A stretch of 64,000 bases of DNA from Planktothrix paucivesiculata PCC 9631 (lineage in GTDB: Bacteria; Cyanobacteriota; Cyanobacteriia; Cyanobacteriales; Microcoleaceae), in NCBI RefSeq assembly GCF_900009265.2, contig NZ_LR735016.1, positions 111,355 to 175,354 of the forward strand, read 5' to 3'. Under the pieces are notes generated by a model. The model saw only the letters and a program-made list of their open reading frames with translations, ran no database searches and was not told the DNA's origin. The position numbers and the translations under genes are program-made. Below, in pieces: positions 1 to 13,319 of the stretch (its first letter is position 1; the number at the start of each line of letters is the position of its first letter).

Positions 1-2
1 TC

Positions 3-92
3 AGGACTTACGCAAAACAACCATATCTAGTAGGGGCGAACGGCCGTTCGCCCCTACAGATGGTGTATAATTGGGTATTCTGCGTAAGTCCT
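3..92. repeat. 90-bp MITE-like palindromic element, copy 1
   Basis: The element is bounded by perfect 12-bp terminal inverted repeats (AGGACTTACGCA at 3-14, TGCGTAAGTCCT at 81-92). Inside lies a perfect 28-bp palindrome (30-57) with outer arms GTAGGGG/CCCCTAC. It has no coding capacity. A second copy of exactly the same length lies at 49153-49242 and a shortened relative at 61356-61404. Confidence 0.8.
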
Positions 93-127
93 AGGATTGA
101 TATTAGGGGTCGTGGCTCAAGTCTCGA

Positions 128-1711
128 TCATTGGGCTATAATGCGATCGCCTGATTTTAGATTAATCTCCCCTTGCCGTTTAATATAATCGATCACCACA
201 TCTGCTAATAAAAATCCGGTGTCAACTTGATTTTTTCCTGATTTCATCACCTCATAACCATCTCCACCAATGGACATAAAATTATTGGCAACCACTCGAT
301 AAATAGCGTTTAAATCTAGGGGTTTTTCTTGTCCTGATTGATCAATAATGGTAACGGAAATAACCCGCGAACCCGCCGGAGCTTTGGGGTCATAAATAAA
401 CCTTAATCCTGAGACTTGGGGAAATCTTCCCTCTCCTAATTCCACTTGACTGACACCATGTTCTAAGGCTTGTTTAAGTTGTTCTCCGGTTAAATCTAAG
501 CGAGCAATTGTATTTCCAAAGGGCATGACTTCAATCACTTGACTCACGCTAATATTTCCGGTCGGAATACTAGAACGAATTCCTCCAGCATTTAATAGGG
601 CAATTTGAGCCCCATCGGGTCTTAATTTATTTAACATGGCATCGGTAATTAAGTTGCCTAAATTAGTTTCTTGAGTTCTAACTAAATCTCGACTTCCTTC
701 TAAGGGGGTAAGGGTTTTTCCAATAATAGTTTGGCGTAGGACTTCTAGGGAAGCGGAAAACTTTTCTAACTGTTTGGCAAAGTTGGCATCCGGCGGAATT
801 TGATCATCAATAGGATGGGGTGTTCCTATCCAAGAAGTTACTTCCCCTCGGCGATTAAATTTAACTTGTAAATCCCCTAAATATTTGCCCCATTCCCAAG
901 AGGTTAGGACTAAAACTTTCTGACCTTTCGGGGTGGTTTCCACCATGGGATAGGGTTGTTTAGCATTGGGCATGGAACCTAACGGCGTGTGGCTATGTCC
1001 CCCGATAATAATATCAATATCATTGACGGTTTTAGCCAATTCTAAATCCGATTCTAAGCCAATATGAGTTAACCCAATAATTTTATTAACTCCTTGTTTT
1101 TTTAACTCAGAAACCGCTTTTTTTGCCGCTTGAATAGCATCGGTAAAACGCACTCCTTCCCCGGGACTCGATAGGTTAGCTGTGGCTTCTGTAGTTAAGC
1201 CAAATACCCCGATTTTTTTGCCTTTAACCGATAGAATAACCCAAGGTTTTACTAACCCAGCTAAGGGAGAATTAGGGGCGATTTCCAGATTAGCTGAAAG
1301 CAGGGGAAACTTAGCTTTTTTAATAAAATTAGCTAAAACGGTTTGTCCTCGGTCAAATTCATGGTTTCCCAGGGTAACGGCTTGATAATTCATCTGATTA
1401 TAAAAGGGCAAATCCGCTTGACCCAAATATTGATTAAAATATAAAGTGCCTTGAAAAATATCTCCGGCATCTAGGAGGAGAGTGTCTCGGGGATTTTTGG
1501 TTTTTAACCGATCAATTAGGGTTTTCCGTCGGACAATCCCTCCTAATTCTGTGTCTTTAAAGGTGACAGGTTCTAGGTGGGCATGATGATCATTGCTATG
1601 GATAATTCTCAGGTCAAATCCAGGATTGAATAGTCCTAAACTCGGAGGGGCGATCGCTAAAATTATGCCGACAAAAAATAGAATAAAACTGTATTTTAAT
1701 ATCCGTTTCAT
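128..1711 (-). CDS. 5'-nucleotidase / UshA-family metallophosphoesterase, exported
   Basis: The 527-residue protein is predicted to hydrolyse extracellular nucleotides to nucleosides and phosphate. An N-terminal hydrophobic signal segment (about residues 5-27) precedes the metallophosphoesterase domain, seen as HSNDHHAHLEP, DAGDIFQGT, GNHEFD and GGHSHTPLG. The C-terminal 5'-nucleotidase domain (from about residue 330) carries NAGGIRSSIPTG and the substrate-pocket stretch NNFMSIGGDGY. Both domains are complete and the length is normal for the family. It points away from the WD40 gene and shows no operon partner. The start directly precedes the signal segment. Exact substrate cannot be told from sequence. 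Confidence 0.9.
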   Translation of the reverse strand: MKRILKYSFILFFVGIILAIAPPSLGLFNPGFDLRIIHSNDHHAHLEPVTFKDTELGGIVRRKTLIDRLKTKNPRDTLLLDAGDIFQGTLYFNQYLGQADLPFYNQMNYQAVTLGNHEFDRGQTVLANFIKKAKFPLLSANLEIAPNSPLAGLVKPWVILSVKGKKIGVFGLTTEATANLSSPGEGVRFTDAIQAAKKAVSELKKQGVNKIIGLTHIGLESDLELAKTVNDIDIIIGGHSHTPLGSMPNAKQPYPMVETTPKGQKVLVLTSWEWGKYLGDLQVKFNRRGEVTSWIGTPHPIDDQIPPDANFAKQLEKFSASLEVLRQTIIGKTLTPLEGSRDLVRTQETNLGNLITDAMLNKLRPDGAQIALLNAGGIRSSIPTGNISVSQVIEVMPFGNTIARLDLTGEQLKQALEHGVSQVELGEGRFPQVSGLRFIYDPKAPAGSRVISVTIIDQSGQEKPLDLNAIYRVVANNFMSIGGDGYEVMKSGKNQVDTGFLLADVVIDYIKRQGEINLKSGDRIIAQ

Positions 1712-1808
1712 AAGTTTAATAAAAATTGGAATTTCCCTACAGAATGAATACTTTTAAACACTCTGTAGAGAAATATAGCATAATTGTGAGACAGTTTTAG
1801 CTAAAATT

Positions 1809-2180
1809 TTAACCGGGGGTAATTTGAGTTTGATGCTCCTCCTGATTGGGTTGTTCTACTGGGGTTTCTGAGGAGTTTGATTGTTCATGAACCACCTGGG
1901 GAACTTCATAACTAATATCGCCAAAAACCGAAATAAAATTACCCATTTCCGGGGTATCATTGACGACAGAAAACTGATCAGGATACAGAATTACATTCTC
2001 ATATTCAAAACCCGATTCTCCGGTCTCACTGAGAATGGTCAGGTCAACCGCATATCCCTCTTTAGGACGTTCATAACATTCGATTACGGTTCCAATTGTT
2101 CCTTTGGGAATTAGGGATTTTCCAAAATCTGCGGGAATGTCCACTAATGTTTTAATCCGATCATAGGCTTGTGCTTTCAT
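1809..2180 (-). CDS. DUF4926-type small protein
   Basis: The protein has 123 residues. The first 75 form a small beta-rich domain (VDIPADFGKSLIPKGTIGTVIECYE, read in pieces) resembling DUF4926 proteins, which often sit beside toxin-antitoxin or other accessory genes. The rest is an acidic Gln/Glu-rich tail with no predicted fold. It is divergent from the WD40 NTPase gene, with 145 bp between the preferred starts. Function unknown; the DUF4926 assignment is from the pattern GTIGTVIE...YAVD only. Confidence 0.6.
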   Translation of the reverse strand: MKAQAYDRIKTLVDIPADFGKSLIPKGTIGTVIECYERPKEGYAVDLTILSETGESGFEYENVILYPDQFSVVNDTPEMGNFISVFGDISYEVPQVVHEQSNSSETPVEQPNQEEHQTQITPG

Positions 2181-2255
2181 TTTAAATCCTAAAATGGAGT
2201 TAATCTATCATACCGGATCGGGCTTGACGACCTATAATTTTTCCCTTGTTCCCCA

Positions 2256-2304
2256 TTACCCATTACCCATTACCCATTACCCATTACCCATTACCCATTA
2301 CCTA
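2256..2304. repeat. Tandem TTACCCA heptamers
   Basis: Six perfect TTACCCA copies (2256-2297) and one TTACCTA variant, ending 22 bp before the WD40 start codon. This is a short tandem repeat of the cyanobacterial STRR type. Reading through it gives a low-complexity PLPITHY repeat, so the longer open frame from 2194 is not evidence of real protein. Confidence 0.9.
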
Positions 2305-2325
2305 TTTTCCCTATTCCCTATTTCT

Positions 2326-5300
2326 ATGACCTTATACAAAGTTGGTGGTAGCTTAGAAGATCATGATCCTACCTATGTGATCAGAAGTAGTGATCAACAC
2401 CTTTATCATGCCCTAAAAGCCGGACAATTCTGCTATGTTTTTAATTCCCGACAAATGGGAAAATCTTCCTTAATGGTGAGAACTAAACATCAACTCGAAG
2501 CGGAAGGATATGCTTGTACAGTCATCGATATGACCCTAATTGGTAGCCAAGATACTACTCCTTTACAATGGTATAAAGGAATAGCGATGGATTTATTACG
2601 GGGATTTAGATGTTTGGATAAACTTAATTTTAAAGTGTGGTGGCAGGAACAAGAAGGAATTTCTTTATTACAAAAATTAAGTGAATTTTTAGAAATTTTA
2701 TTAATTCAGCAATTTCCTAAACAGAATCTCTGTATTTTTATTGATGAAATTGATAGTATTCTAAGTTTAGACTTTCCCACGGATGACTTTTTTGCCCTAA
2801 TTCGAGCCTGCTATAATGAACGGGCGATTAATCCCGAATATAAACGTCTAACCTTTGCCCTATTTGGTGTGGCGACTCCTTCGGATTTAATAGCCGATAA
2901 AAACCGAACCCCCTTTAATATTGGTACAGCGATTAATTTAACTGGGTTTACTTTAGAAGAATCTACCCCTTTAGTCCAAGGATTAACCGAAAGTTTTGCC
3001 CAACCTGAAGTTATTCTCCAAGAAATTTTAACCTGGACAAACGGACAGCCCTTTTTAACCCAAAAACTATTAAAATTAGTGGTTTTAAATCACCAACAAA
3101 AAAAAGATCTAGTTGCTCAAAATAGTCCCAGATTATGGATTAAAAAGATCGTGCGATCGCAGATAATTGAAAAATGGGAATCCCAGGACGAACCCGAACA
3201 TTTAAGAACCATCCGCGATCGCTTATTTCATAACTCCCAACAGACCGGACGCCTGTTAGGAATTTACCAGACAATTCTCCAAGAAACCAAAATACAGACC
3301 GATGAGAGTCCCGAACAAGTAGAGCTTTTATTATCGGGTTTAGTTCTCAAAGATCAGGGATATTTAAAAGTCAGAAATCCAATTTACAAAGAAGTCTTTA
3401 ATTTAGTTTGGGTACAACAGCAATTAGCAAAACTGCGTCCCTACTCCCAAACCTTTGATGTTTGGATTACGTCTTGTCAACAAGACGAATCCCGTTTATT
3501 AAGGGGACAAGCCTTAAAGGATGCTCAAATTTGGTCACAGGGAAAAAGTTTAAGCGATTTAGATTATCAATTTTTAGCAGCTTCAGTAGAAGCGGATAGA
3601 AAAGAAGTCCAAATAAGCTTAGAAGCCGAACGTGCTAAAGCCATTGAAGCCCAATTAACGGAGGAAAAACAAAGATTATTACAGGAACAAAAAACGGCTA
3701 AATTGCAACGCTTATTGTTAGGGGCGATCACTATGGCTTTTCTACTCGCTTCGGGCTTAGGATTATTCGCCTTCAAACAATACAAAGAAGCTAAAGTGAG
3801 TGAAATTAAAGCCTTAACTTCTTCATCGGAAAGCTTGCTCGGTGCTAATCGTCAATTAGATGCCATGATCGCCGCTATTAAAGCCAAACGCAAATTAGAA
3901 AGTTTAGGAGATGTCGATTACCAAACCACTAAAAATGTTGAAACTGTTTTAAATCAAGCGGTTTATGGCAGTTATGAATTTAACCGTTTAAACGGACATA
4001 AAGACAGTGTGATGGCGGTTGCTATTAGTCCCGATCTTCAGTTAATTGCCACAGGAGGGGAAGATCAAACCGCGAGAATTTGGAAACCCGATGGCAGCAT
4101 TCTGCATATCTTAAAACATAGCGGAGCAGTCTGGCGGGTTGTATTTAATCCTGATAGTAATTTGATCGTTTCTGCGAGTTTAGATGGCAGTGTCAAACTT
4201 TGGCGGGTTGATGGCACATTAATCCAAAGTTTTCAAGCCCATCAAGGGCCAGCTTGGGGCGTTGCTTTTAGCCCGGATGGTCAACTTATCGCCTCAGCCG
4301 GTGGAGATTCTAAGGTAAAATTATGGACGTTAGATGGGCAACTTTTAAAAACATTTATTGGTCATCAAAATTTTGTGAGAAGTGTGGCTTTTAGTCCCGA
4401 TGGCAAGATGATTGCTTCCGGCGGAGGCGATAATACGATTAAATTGTGGAGCGTTGATGGTAGATTACTCAAAACCCTAGAAGGACATCAAAAAAACGTC
4501 TGGCATTTAAGTTTTTGCCCCTCTAAAAATTTACTGATTTCTGCCAGTCAGGATCTTACCGCCAAACTGTGGAAACTAGACGGGACTTTAGTTAAAACAA
4601 TTACCAATGATCGGTCATTTGTTGGAGTTGATTGTCAGGACAAACAGATTGCCACTATTGATGAAGAAAACACAATTAAAACTTGGAATTTTGACGGTAC
4701 ATTCATTGAAGAATTCAATAAGTTTCGCAGTTTTGTGGGATATGTGGCCATCAGTTTAAACGGTTTGATCAAAATTTCTGCTAATAACGAGGGCGTGATT
4801 AAACTCTGGCATCTCAAGCACAATTTATTAAAACTCCTCACCGGACATCAGAATACAATTTGGGATGTGGCCACTAGCCGGGATGGTCAATTAATTGCCT
4901 CAACCAGTGTGGATCAAACCCTGAAATTATGGCGATCGGATGGCACACTTTTGCAAACCCTCAAAGACTCAGGATCTCCGGTTTTTAGGAGTGTGGTTTT
5001 CAGTCAAGATAGTCAGATATTAGTCACGGGTAGCCTAAATCAAAAGGTGCAACTTTGGGATATTAGTAATCCTGAAACATCAAAAATCAAACTTCTAAAA
5101 ACTCTAGTCGGACATCAAGCTCCGATTAATGCTCTGGCGATCAGTCCCGATGGAAAAATGATTGCTTCTGGAGATCATAAAACTATCAAAATCTGGAATT
5201 TTGAAGGGAAATTGCTGCACAGTTTTCCAGCCCATAATGAAATTATTTGGAAGTTAGCCTTTAGTAATGATGGTCAATTTCTCGCCTCTGCCAGTGCCGA

Positions 5301-5799
5301 TCGCACCGCTAAAATTTGGCAACTTGAGGGTCAATTAGTAGCAACACTTCCCCACAATAGTTCAGTTTGGGGAGTGGCTTTTAGTCCTCAAAATAATTTT
5401 GTTGTCACTTCTAGCCGAGATGATACCCTCAAATTCTGGCAGTTAGATGGAATATTAATTAATAGTATATCCGGTGAAGGTAAAGGGTTTAACCGCCTCG
5501 CCATTAGTCCCGATGGTCAAACCATTGCCACCGCCGGAGTTGATACGAATGTCAAGTTATGGAGTGCTACCGGAGACTTACTCGCCACTTTACCGGGACA
5601 TCAAAGGATGGTTTTTAGTGTGGCTTTTACTGCTGATGGAAATTCCTTAGTTTCTGGGTCGGATGATCGAACATTAATTATCTGGGATTTAAAAAATATT
5701 CGCGCTCTTAATCAACTTAATTATGCTTGTGATTGGGTCAAGGATTACTTACGAACTAATATTAATGTGGAGGAAAGCGATCGCTCTTTATGTAAGTAG
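2326..5799 (+). CDS. AAA-type NTPase with 14 WD40 repeats
   Basis: The 1157-residue protein has an N-terminal AAA_35-like NTPase domain (about residues 10-330) with a Walker A-like NSRQMGKSS and Walker B CIFIDEIDSI. A charged coiled segment and one membrane helix (about 463-485) follow. The C-terminus has 14 WD40 repeats, countable by their AFSPDG...KLW units, enough for two seven-bladed propellers. Proteins of this layout are common in filamentous cyanobacteria and are thought to be signalling or assembly NTPases; no substrate can be named. I chose the ATG at 2326 because the frame upstream only translates heptamer repeats. A TATAAT hexamer lies at 2233-2238. Confidence 0.85.
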   Translation: MTLYKVGGSLEDHDPTYVIRSSDQHLYHALKAGQFCYVFNSRQMGKSSLMVRTKHQLEAEGYACTVIDMTLIGSQDTTPLQWYKGIAMDLLRGFRCLDKLNFKVWWQEQEGISLLQKLSEFLEILLIQQFPKQNLCIFIDEIDSILSLDFPTDDFFALIRACYNERAINPEYKRLTFALFGVATPSDLIADKNRTPFNIGTAINLTGFTLEESTPLVQGLTESFAQPEVILQEILTWTNGQPFLTQKLLKLVVLNHQQKKDLVAQNSPRLWIKKIVRSQIIEKWESQDEPEHLRTIRDRLFHNSQQTGRLLGIYQTILQETKIQTDESPEQVELLLSGLVLKDQGYLKVRNPIYKEVFNLVWVQQQLAKLRPYSQTFDVWITSCQQDESRLLRGQALKDAQIWSQGKSLSDLDYQFLAASVEADRKEVQISLEAERAKAIEAQLTEEKQRLLQEQKTAKLQRLLLGAITMAFLLASGLGLFAFKQYKEAKVSEIKALTSSSESLLGANRQLDAMIAAIKAKRKLESLGDVDYQTTKNVETVLNQAVYGSYEFNRLNGHKDSVMAVAISPDLQLIATGGEDQTARIWKPDGSILHILKHSGAVWRVVFNPDSNLIVSASLDGSVKLWRVDGTLIQSFQAHQGPAWGVAFSPDGQLIASAGGDSKVKLWTLDGQLLKTFIGHQNFVRSVAFSPDGKMIASGGGDNTIKLWSVDGRLLKTLEGHQKNVWHLSFCPSKNLLISASQDLTAKLWKLDGTLVKTITNDRSFVGVDCQDKQIATIDEENTIKTWNFDGTFIEEFNKFRSFVGYVAISLNGLIKISANNEGVIKLWHLKHNLLKLLTGHQNTIWDVATSRDGQLIASTSVDQTLKLWRSDGTLLQTLKDSGSPVFRSVVFSQDSQILVTGSLNQKVQLWDISNPETSKIKLLKTLVGHQAPINALAISPDGKMIASGDHKTIKIWNFEGKLLHSFPAHNEIIWKLAFSNDGQFLASASADRTAKIWQLEGQLVATLPHNSSVWGVAFSPQNNFVVTSSRDDTLKFWQLDGILINSISGEGKGFNRLAISPDGQTIATAGVDTNVKLWSATGDLLATLPGHQRMVFSVAFTADGNSLVSGSDDRTLIIWDLKNIRALNQLNYACDWVKDYLRTNINVEESDRSLCK

Positions 5800-5805
5800 G
5801 AATTA

Positions 5806-6000
5806 CGAATTACGAATTACGAATTACGAATTACTATTACCCTGTTACTGAGCGAAGTCGAAGTATTACCCATTACCCATTACCCATTACCCATTACCTA
5901 TTCCCTATTACCCATTACCCATTACCCATTACCCATTACCCATTACCTATTCCCTATTATCTATTCCCTATTCCCTATTACCTATTCCCTATTACCTATC
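5806..6000. repeat. Mixed heptamer repeat tract (TTACGAA, TTACCCA, TTCCCTA)
   Basis: The 3' flank of the WD40 gene is filled by 7-bp units: TTACGAA copies first, then TTACCCA and variants such as TTACCTA and TTCCCTA. A non-heptamer module (TTACTGAGCGAAGTCGAAGT, about 5846-5865) interrupts the tract. The same module recurs inverted at about 38515-38534, also inside heptamers. There is no coding content. Confidence 0.85.
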
Positions 6001-6067
6001 TGATTTTGCAACACATTTATTGTTTAAATATGTTATAATAGTAAATGTAGATTTAATAAGAGGCAAC

Positions 6068-6358
6068 ATGACCAACTCCGAAACAACAGGAAAAAGCGTC
6101 AGCCCAGAGCATCGCAGCGATGGTAGCGAACTTACTCCCGCCGAAATTCACACACCTGATCCTCAGTCTGCTGATGTTGCCCCTGGAACTGGCTATACCA
6201 CAGATGATGAAGGTCTGATTAATAACTTCGCTGTTGAACCTGATATTTACCCCTCGGAATATCCCTCACCCCCCCAACAAAAACGATATGTTTTATTAGG
6301 AACGGGGGCTGTTTTGTTAATTGTTATTTTGCTAATGATTACCTTTTCTGTTAGCTAA
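6068..6358 (+). CDS. Psb34-like protein with N-terminal extension
   Basis: The 96-residue protein ends in a Psb34/Ssl1498-type module: DDEGLINNFAVEPDIYPSE, a PPQQKRY linker, and one transmembrane helix finishing FSVS. It matches the normal 56-residue Psb34 at 29006-29176 in order and spacing. The first 45 residues are a polar Ser/Thr/Glu/Pro-rich extension missing from that copy. The ATG at 6068 follows AGAGGCAAC, a plausible ribosome site; an upstream in-frame start would add an unconvincing peptide. Psb34 belongs to photosystem II assembly; the role of the extended form is inferred only. Confidence 0.75.
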   Translation: MTNSETTGKSVSPEHRSDGSELTPAEIHTPDPQSADVAPGTGYTTDDEGLINNFAVEPDIYPSEYPSPPQQKRYVLLGTGAVLLIVILLMITFSVS

Positions 6359-6496
6359 ATATTAAGGGGTGATGGTCAATAGATAGTGGGCAATGCGCGA
6401 TCGAGAATGGGCGGTATTCAATCTCAGAATAGGCAATAGGTAGTCTGTATAATTCTCATATAATTGGACTGTAGCCCACTCAATTGGGATCAAATC

Positions 6497-6600
6497 ATGG
6501 AAACTATTACAATATCCACACCCTTAGAGTTAACTATTGAACTAACAGATGAGTAGTTTTTTCGGGTATGTAAAAATAACCAGGATTTGTATTAGATTTA
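6497..6600 (+). pseudogene. Remnant of an Uma2-family (DUF820) gene
   Basis: From the ATG at 6497 the frame reads METITISTPLELTIELTDE, then a stop, then FFRVCKNNQDLY. This matches the N-terminus typical of cyanobacterial Uma2 proteins (TDEQFFxxCxxNxDL) with the Gln codon turned into TAG. A second stop follows and the nuclease body is missing. The assignment rests on this short signature. Confidence 0.55.
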
Positions 6601-6643
6601 AAAAATATTCTCTAAAATCTTGTATGAGTGAGGAACGCTTACC

Positions 6644-6892
6644 ATGAATACTCAATTAGTAGAATCTTTGGCAACAATTATTAATACTTTGAGCGTAGAA
6701 GAACGCCAATTATTACAAAAAAAAGTAAAAATCAACGCTGAAATATCTCCAATTCTAGCTAATATTACTGTAGATAAATCTGCCCAAGATTGGATAGAAA
6801 AATTACAGAATTGGAGTATGAGCCATCGGCAAAATACCCCGTTATTATCAGATGAAGCTGTGAGTCGTCAAGGAATTTATGAGGAATATTAG
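6644..6892 (+). CDS. Antitoxin-like small protein upstream of a broken PIN toxin
   Basis: The 82-residue protein begins with a helical segment (LVESLATIINTLSVEERQLL) like small proteins often encoded just before cyanobacterial PIN toxins. It ends two bases before the GTG of the PIN remnant, the usual tight toxin-antitoxin spacing. GAGGAACG lies about 12 bp upstream as a ribosome site. No DNA-binding fold can be recognised, so antitoxin is inferred from position. It appears intact although its partner is not. Confidence 0.55.
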   Translation: MNTQLVESLATIINTLSVEERQLLQKKVKINAEISPILANITVDKSAQDWIEKLQNWSMSHRQNTPLLSDEAVSRQGIYEEY

Positions 6893-6894
6893 CC

Positions 6895-7088
6895 GTGAAT
6901 TGTTTAATTGATACTAATATTATTCTGCGTCTGAGTCAACCTCAACATCCAATGGCGAGTCAATCTTTGAATGCTTTAGCTACTTTAAGAAAACAGCCAG
7001 GAAATCTTTTAATACTTCTGATTTTATTCGTTATGCAGAAATTCAAGTTATTCACCCGCAGGAGGTAATAAATTCTGAGTCTGTTTAA
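6895..7088 (+). pseudogene. VapC-family PIN toxin with internal deletion
   Basis: From GTG 6895 the frame encodes VNCLIDTNIILRLSQPQHPM, the PIN N-terminus with its first catalytic Asp in LIDTN, and then runs to a stop at 7066-7068. In the other frame, 7005-7088 encodes the family's C-terminal end (SFNTSDFIRYAEIQVIHP). Family members are about 135-140 residues, so roughly 80-90 central residues carrying the remaining acidic catalytic positions are gone, and the junction is out of frame. The product cannot be an active ribonuclease. Confidence 0.75.
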
Positions 7089-7137
7089 GGAAAAAAACAA
7101 AACTCTGGCTAAAATAACTAAGAAAAGATTAAATATA

Positions 7138-7166
7138 TTGACAAAACTGTTTATTTGATGTAAAAA
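7138..7166 (+). promoter_or_regulatory. Candidate sigma70-type promoter
   Basis: TTGACA (7138-7143) and TAAAAA (7161-7166) are separated by 17 bp, about 95 bp upstream of the CheB/CheR-kinase start. The -35 is a perfect consensus and the -10 is weak. Confidence 0.4.
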
Positions 7167-7259
7167 TTGCGTTCATTTAAAGCCAAATTATCAGCAATTC
7201 CTCGATTAACAAATAAATTCTAAGTCCTATACCAATCCTTTTTAATTACCCTCCCTAAT

Positions 7260-11771
<4,512 letters not shown>

Positions 11772-11847
11772 TACTTCTGACTGTTTCATATCAGTATTAA
11801 AATGTTACAATCTCCGTCTGGCGCGTCGCGGATTGCTATAGAAAAAT

Positions 11848-12888
11848 ATGGAAAATCGATTAGTTGTTTTTGATTGGATGAGAACCGTTGCTATCTTCAT
11901 GATTCTCATTCATCATTTACCGAAATATTATCTAGGGTTACACATCTTAGACCCAGATAAAATTGATATTAATTTATTGTCTTTTTATGAATTAAATAGA
12001 TATTTTAGTTTGGGATTATTTGTTTTTATTTCAGGATATTTAATTAATCAAAAAAGACAACGCTTTCTGAACTCAAGGTCGCTGCTAAAGTTTTTATATA
12101 AAAAGATAATTAGAGTTTTTCCACTTTATTATCTAGCCTTAATCGCTTTTATCTATATGTATCAGGTTTTTGACCCGGTTTTGATCATTATTCATATTTT
12201 GGGATTACAGTTATTATTTGTTTCTGAAACTTTTTCGGCTTTACCCACCCTATGGTTTATTGGGTTAATTGTAATTTATTATAGCTTATTTATGATTTTA
12301 AATTATCAACCCATTCAACCCATTTATAAAATATTTTTAATCGTATTTTTCCCGATATTAATGGTAACTTTAGGGCTATATTTCAACATCACCGATCTGA
12401 AAATAATGTTATATTATTTCACTTTTTTATTGGGTATATTCTCGGCAGAAACATTATTTTTTGAATCTCAACTGTGGCAAAAAATTAACCTGATCATTCC
12501 GATTATATTTGGTTTTGTGTTTTTACTCTCATTTTTTATCTTTCGAGAATATGGCTTAAAAAATATTCATCCCCTTTACGCTTATATTCTGGTTAATATT
12601 ATTCAATTGGTATTTATTCTATTTATTTATAAAATTTGTAACTCTCTCTCCCGAAAATTCCCATCGGCTAAATTAGTTAATTTAATTGCCTATTCTTCCT
12701 ATTGTATGTACTTATTCCATCGACCGTTATGGTTTTTGATGGTATCAATTATGCAAAATAAATTACATATTGAAAATCAGAATCTAATCCTATGCGTTTT
12801 AATCGTTGTAGGATTTCCATTATTAATTATTTTATCCTATTTTTTACAGCGTTTTCACGATCTAATTTTTAAGATTGAGTTAAAATAA
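11848..12888 (+). CDS. Acyltransferase 3 family membrane protein
   Basis: The 346-residue protein has about ten hydrophobic segments and begins with the family signature: a Asp-Trp-Met-Arg opening (VFDWMRTVAIFMILIHH) containing the expected catalytic-region His pair. Such proteins O-acylate sugars, lipids or exopolysaccharides at the membrane. AT content is high relative to neighbours and it stands alone between the hybrid kinase and the CRISPR locus, which may indicate acquisition. Substrate unknown. Confidence 0.8.
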   Translation: MENRLVVFDWMRTVAIFMILIHHLPKYYLGLHILDPDKIDINLLSFYELNRYFSLGLFVFISGYLINQKRQRFLNSRSLLKFLYKKIIRVFPLYYLALIAFIYMYQVFDPVLIIIHILGLQLLFVSETFSALPTLWFIGLIVIYYSLFMILNYQPIQPIYKIFLIVFFPILMVTLGLYFNITDLKIMLYYFTFLLGIFSAETLFFESQLWQKINLIIPIIFGFVFLLSFFIFREYGLKNIHPLYAYILVNIIQLVFILFIYKICNSLSRKFPSAKLVNLIAYSSYCMYLFHRPLWFLMVSIMQNKLHIENQNLILCVLIVVGFPLLIILSYFLQRFHDLIFKIELK

Positions 12889-12935
12889 CGTGAGTTAGAT
12901 TATATTAGGAATTAGGAATTATGAATCAACAAATT

Positions 12936-13090
12936 GTTGAGGTTTCCAATAACAATCCCCATTACTGAGGATTGTTAGTGAGCGATCTGACAAGTAACAA
13001 TAGCTTCCAAAAATTCGTTGTTTCAATTCTCAATCCCCATTACTAAGGATTGTTGTTTCAATTCTCAAACCCCTTGGAAGGGATTTGTTA
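12936..13090 (-). CRISPR. Residual CRISPR array, three repeats and one spacer
   Basis: On the minus strand, repeat R2 (13052-13090) is followed directly by R1 (13017-13051), then about 40 bp of unique sequence, then a degenerate R0 (12936-12977). R1 and R2 end in ATTGAAAC on the minus strand, the 3' handle expected of type I-C repeats; R0 reads ATTGGAAAC. Each has a central stem-loop, CAATCC/GGATTG in R1 and R0 but CAAA/TTTG plus CCCTT/AAGGG in R2, so pairing is kept where bases differ. R2 and R1 touch, meaning a spacer has been lost. A promoter and leader precede R2. Confidence 0.65.
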
Positions 13091-13154
13091 GTACAGGCTC
13101 CCAGAACCCTTACCCTATTTAATTTTCAAGGTGCAATTTCGTGAACCTAGGTTG

Positions 13155-13184
13155 ATCATAGCAAATATTTCTATTTTTTGTCAA
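13155..13184 (-). promoter_or_regulatory. CRISPR leader promoter
   Basis: On the minus strand TTGACA (13179-13184) and TATGAT (13155-13160) lie 18 bp apart, with an extended -10 TG. Both are near consensus. Transcription would start near 13148 and enter R2 after about 55 bases. Confidence 0.65.
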
Positions 13185-13193
13185 CTTTGTATT

Positions 13194-13227
13194 AAAAAAA
13201 AATCCTTGAACCGCCTTCAAGTCAAGG
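13194..13227 (-). terminator. Rho-independent terminator after the cas operon
   Basis: On the minus strand the stem CTTGAA/TTCAAG (alternatively CCTTGA/TCAAGG) is followed by a run of nine T. It lies between cas7 and the leader promoter, so it separates the cas mRNA from the array transcript. Confidence 0.65.
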
Positions 13228-13264
13228 CTTAGACAAATTTCGTCAACCTATTTTTACAAAAACA

Positions 13265-13295
13265 GCCAGAACTCTTACAGAATAAGGGTTCTGGC
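13265..13295. other. Hairpin between cas7 and the array
   Basis: GCCAGAAC (13265-13272) pairs with GTTCTGGC (13288-13295). The right arm (TAAGGGTTCTGG) is also complementary to CCAGAACCCTTA at 13101-13112 in the leader, giving a second possible fold of the same region. Confidence 0.5.
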
Positions 13296-13319
13296 ATAAA
13301 CGCCCAAAAACAGCTATAG

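Noticed and set aside
2194-2325. N-terminal extension of the WD40 NTPase
   Set aside because: It translates TTACCCA heptamers into a PLPITHY repeat; the conserved protein begins at the Met at 2326.
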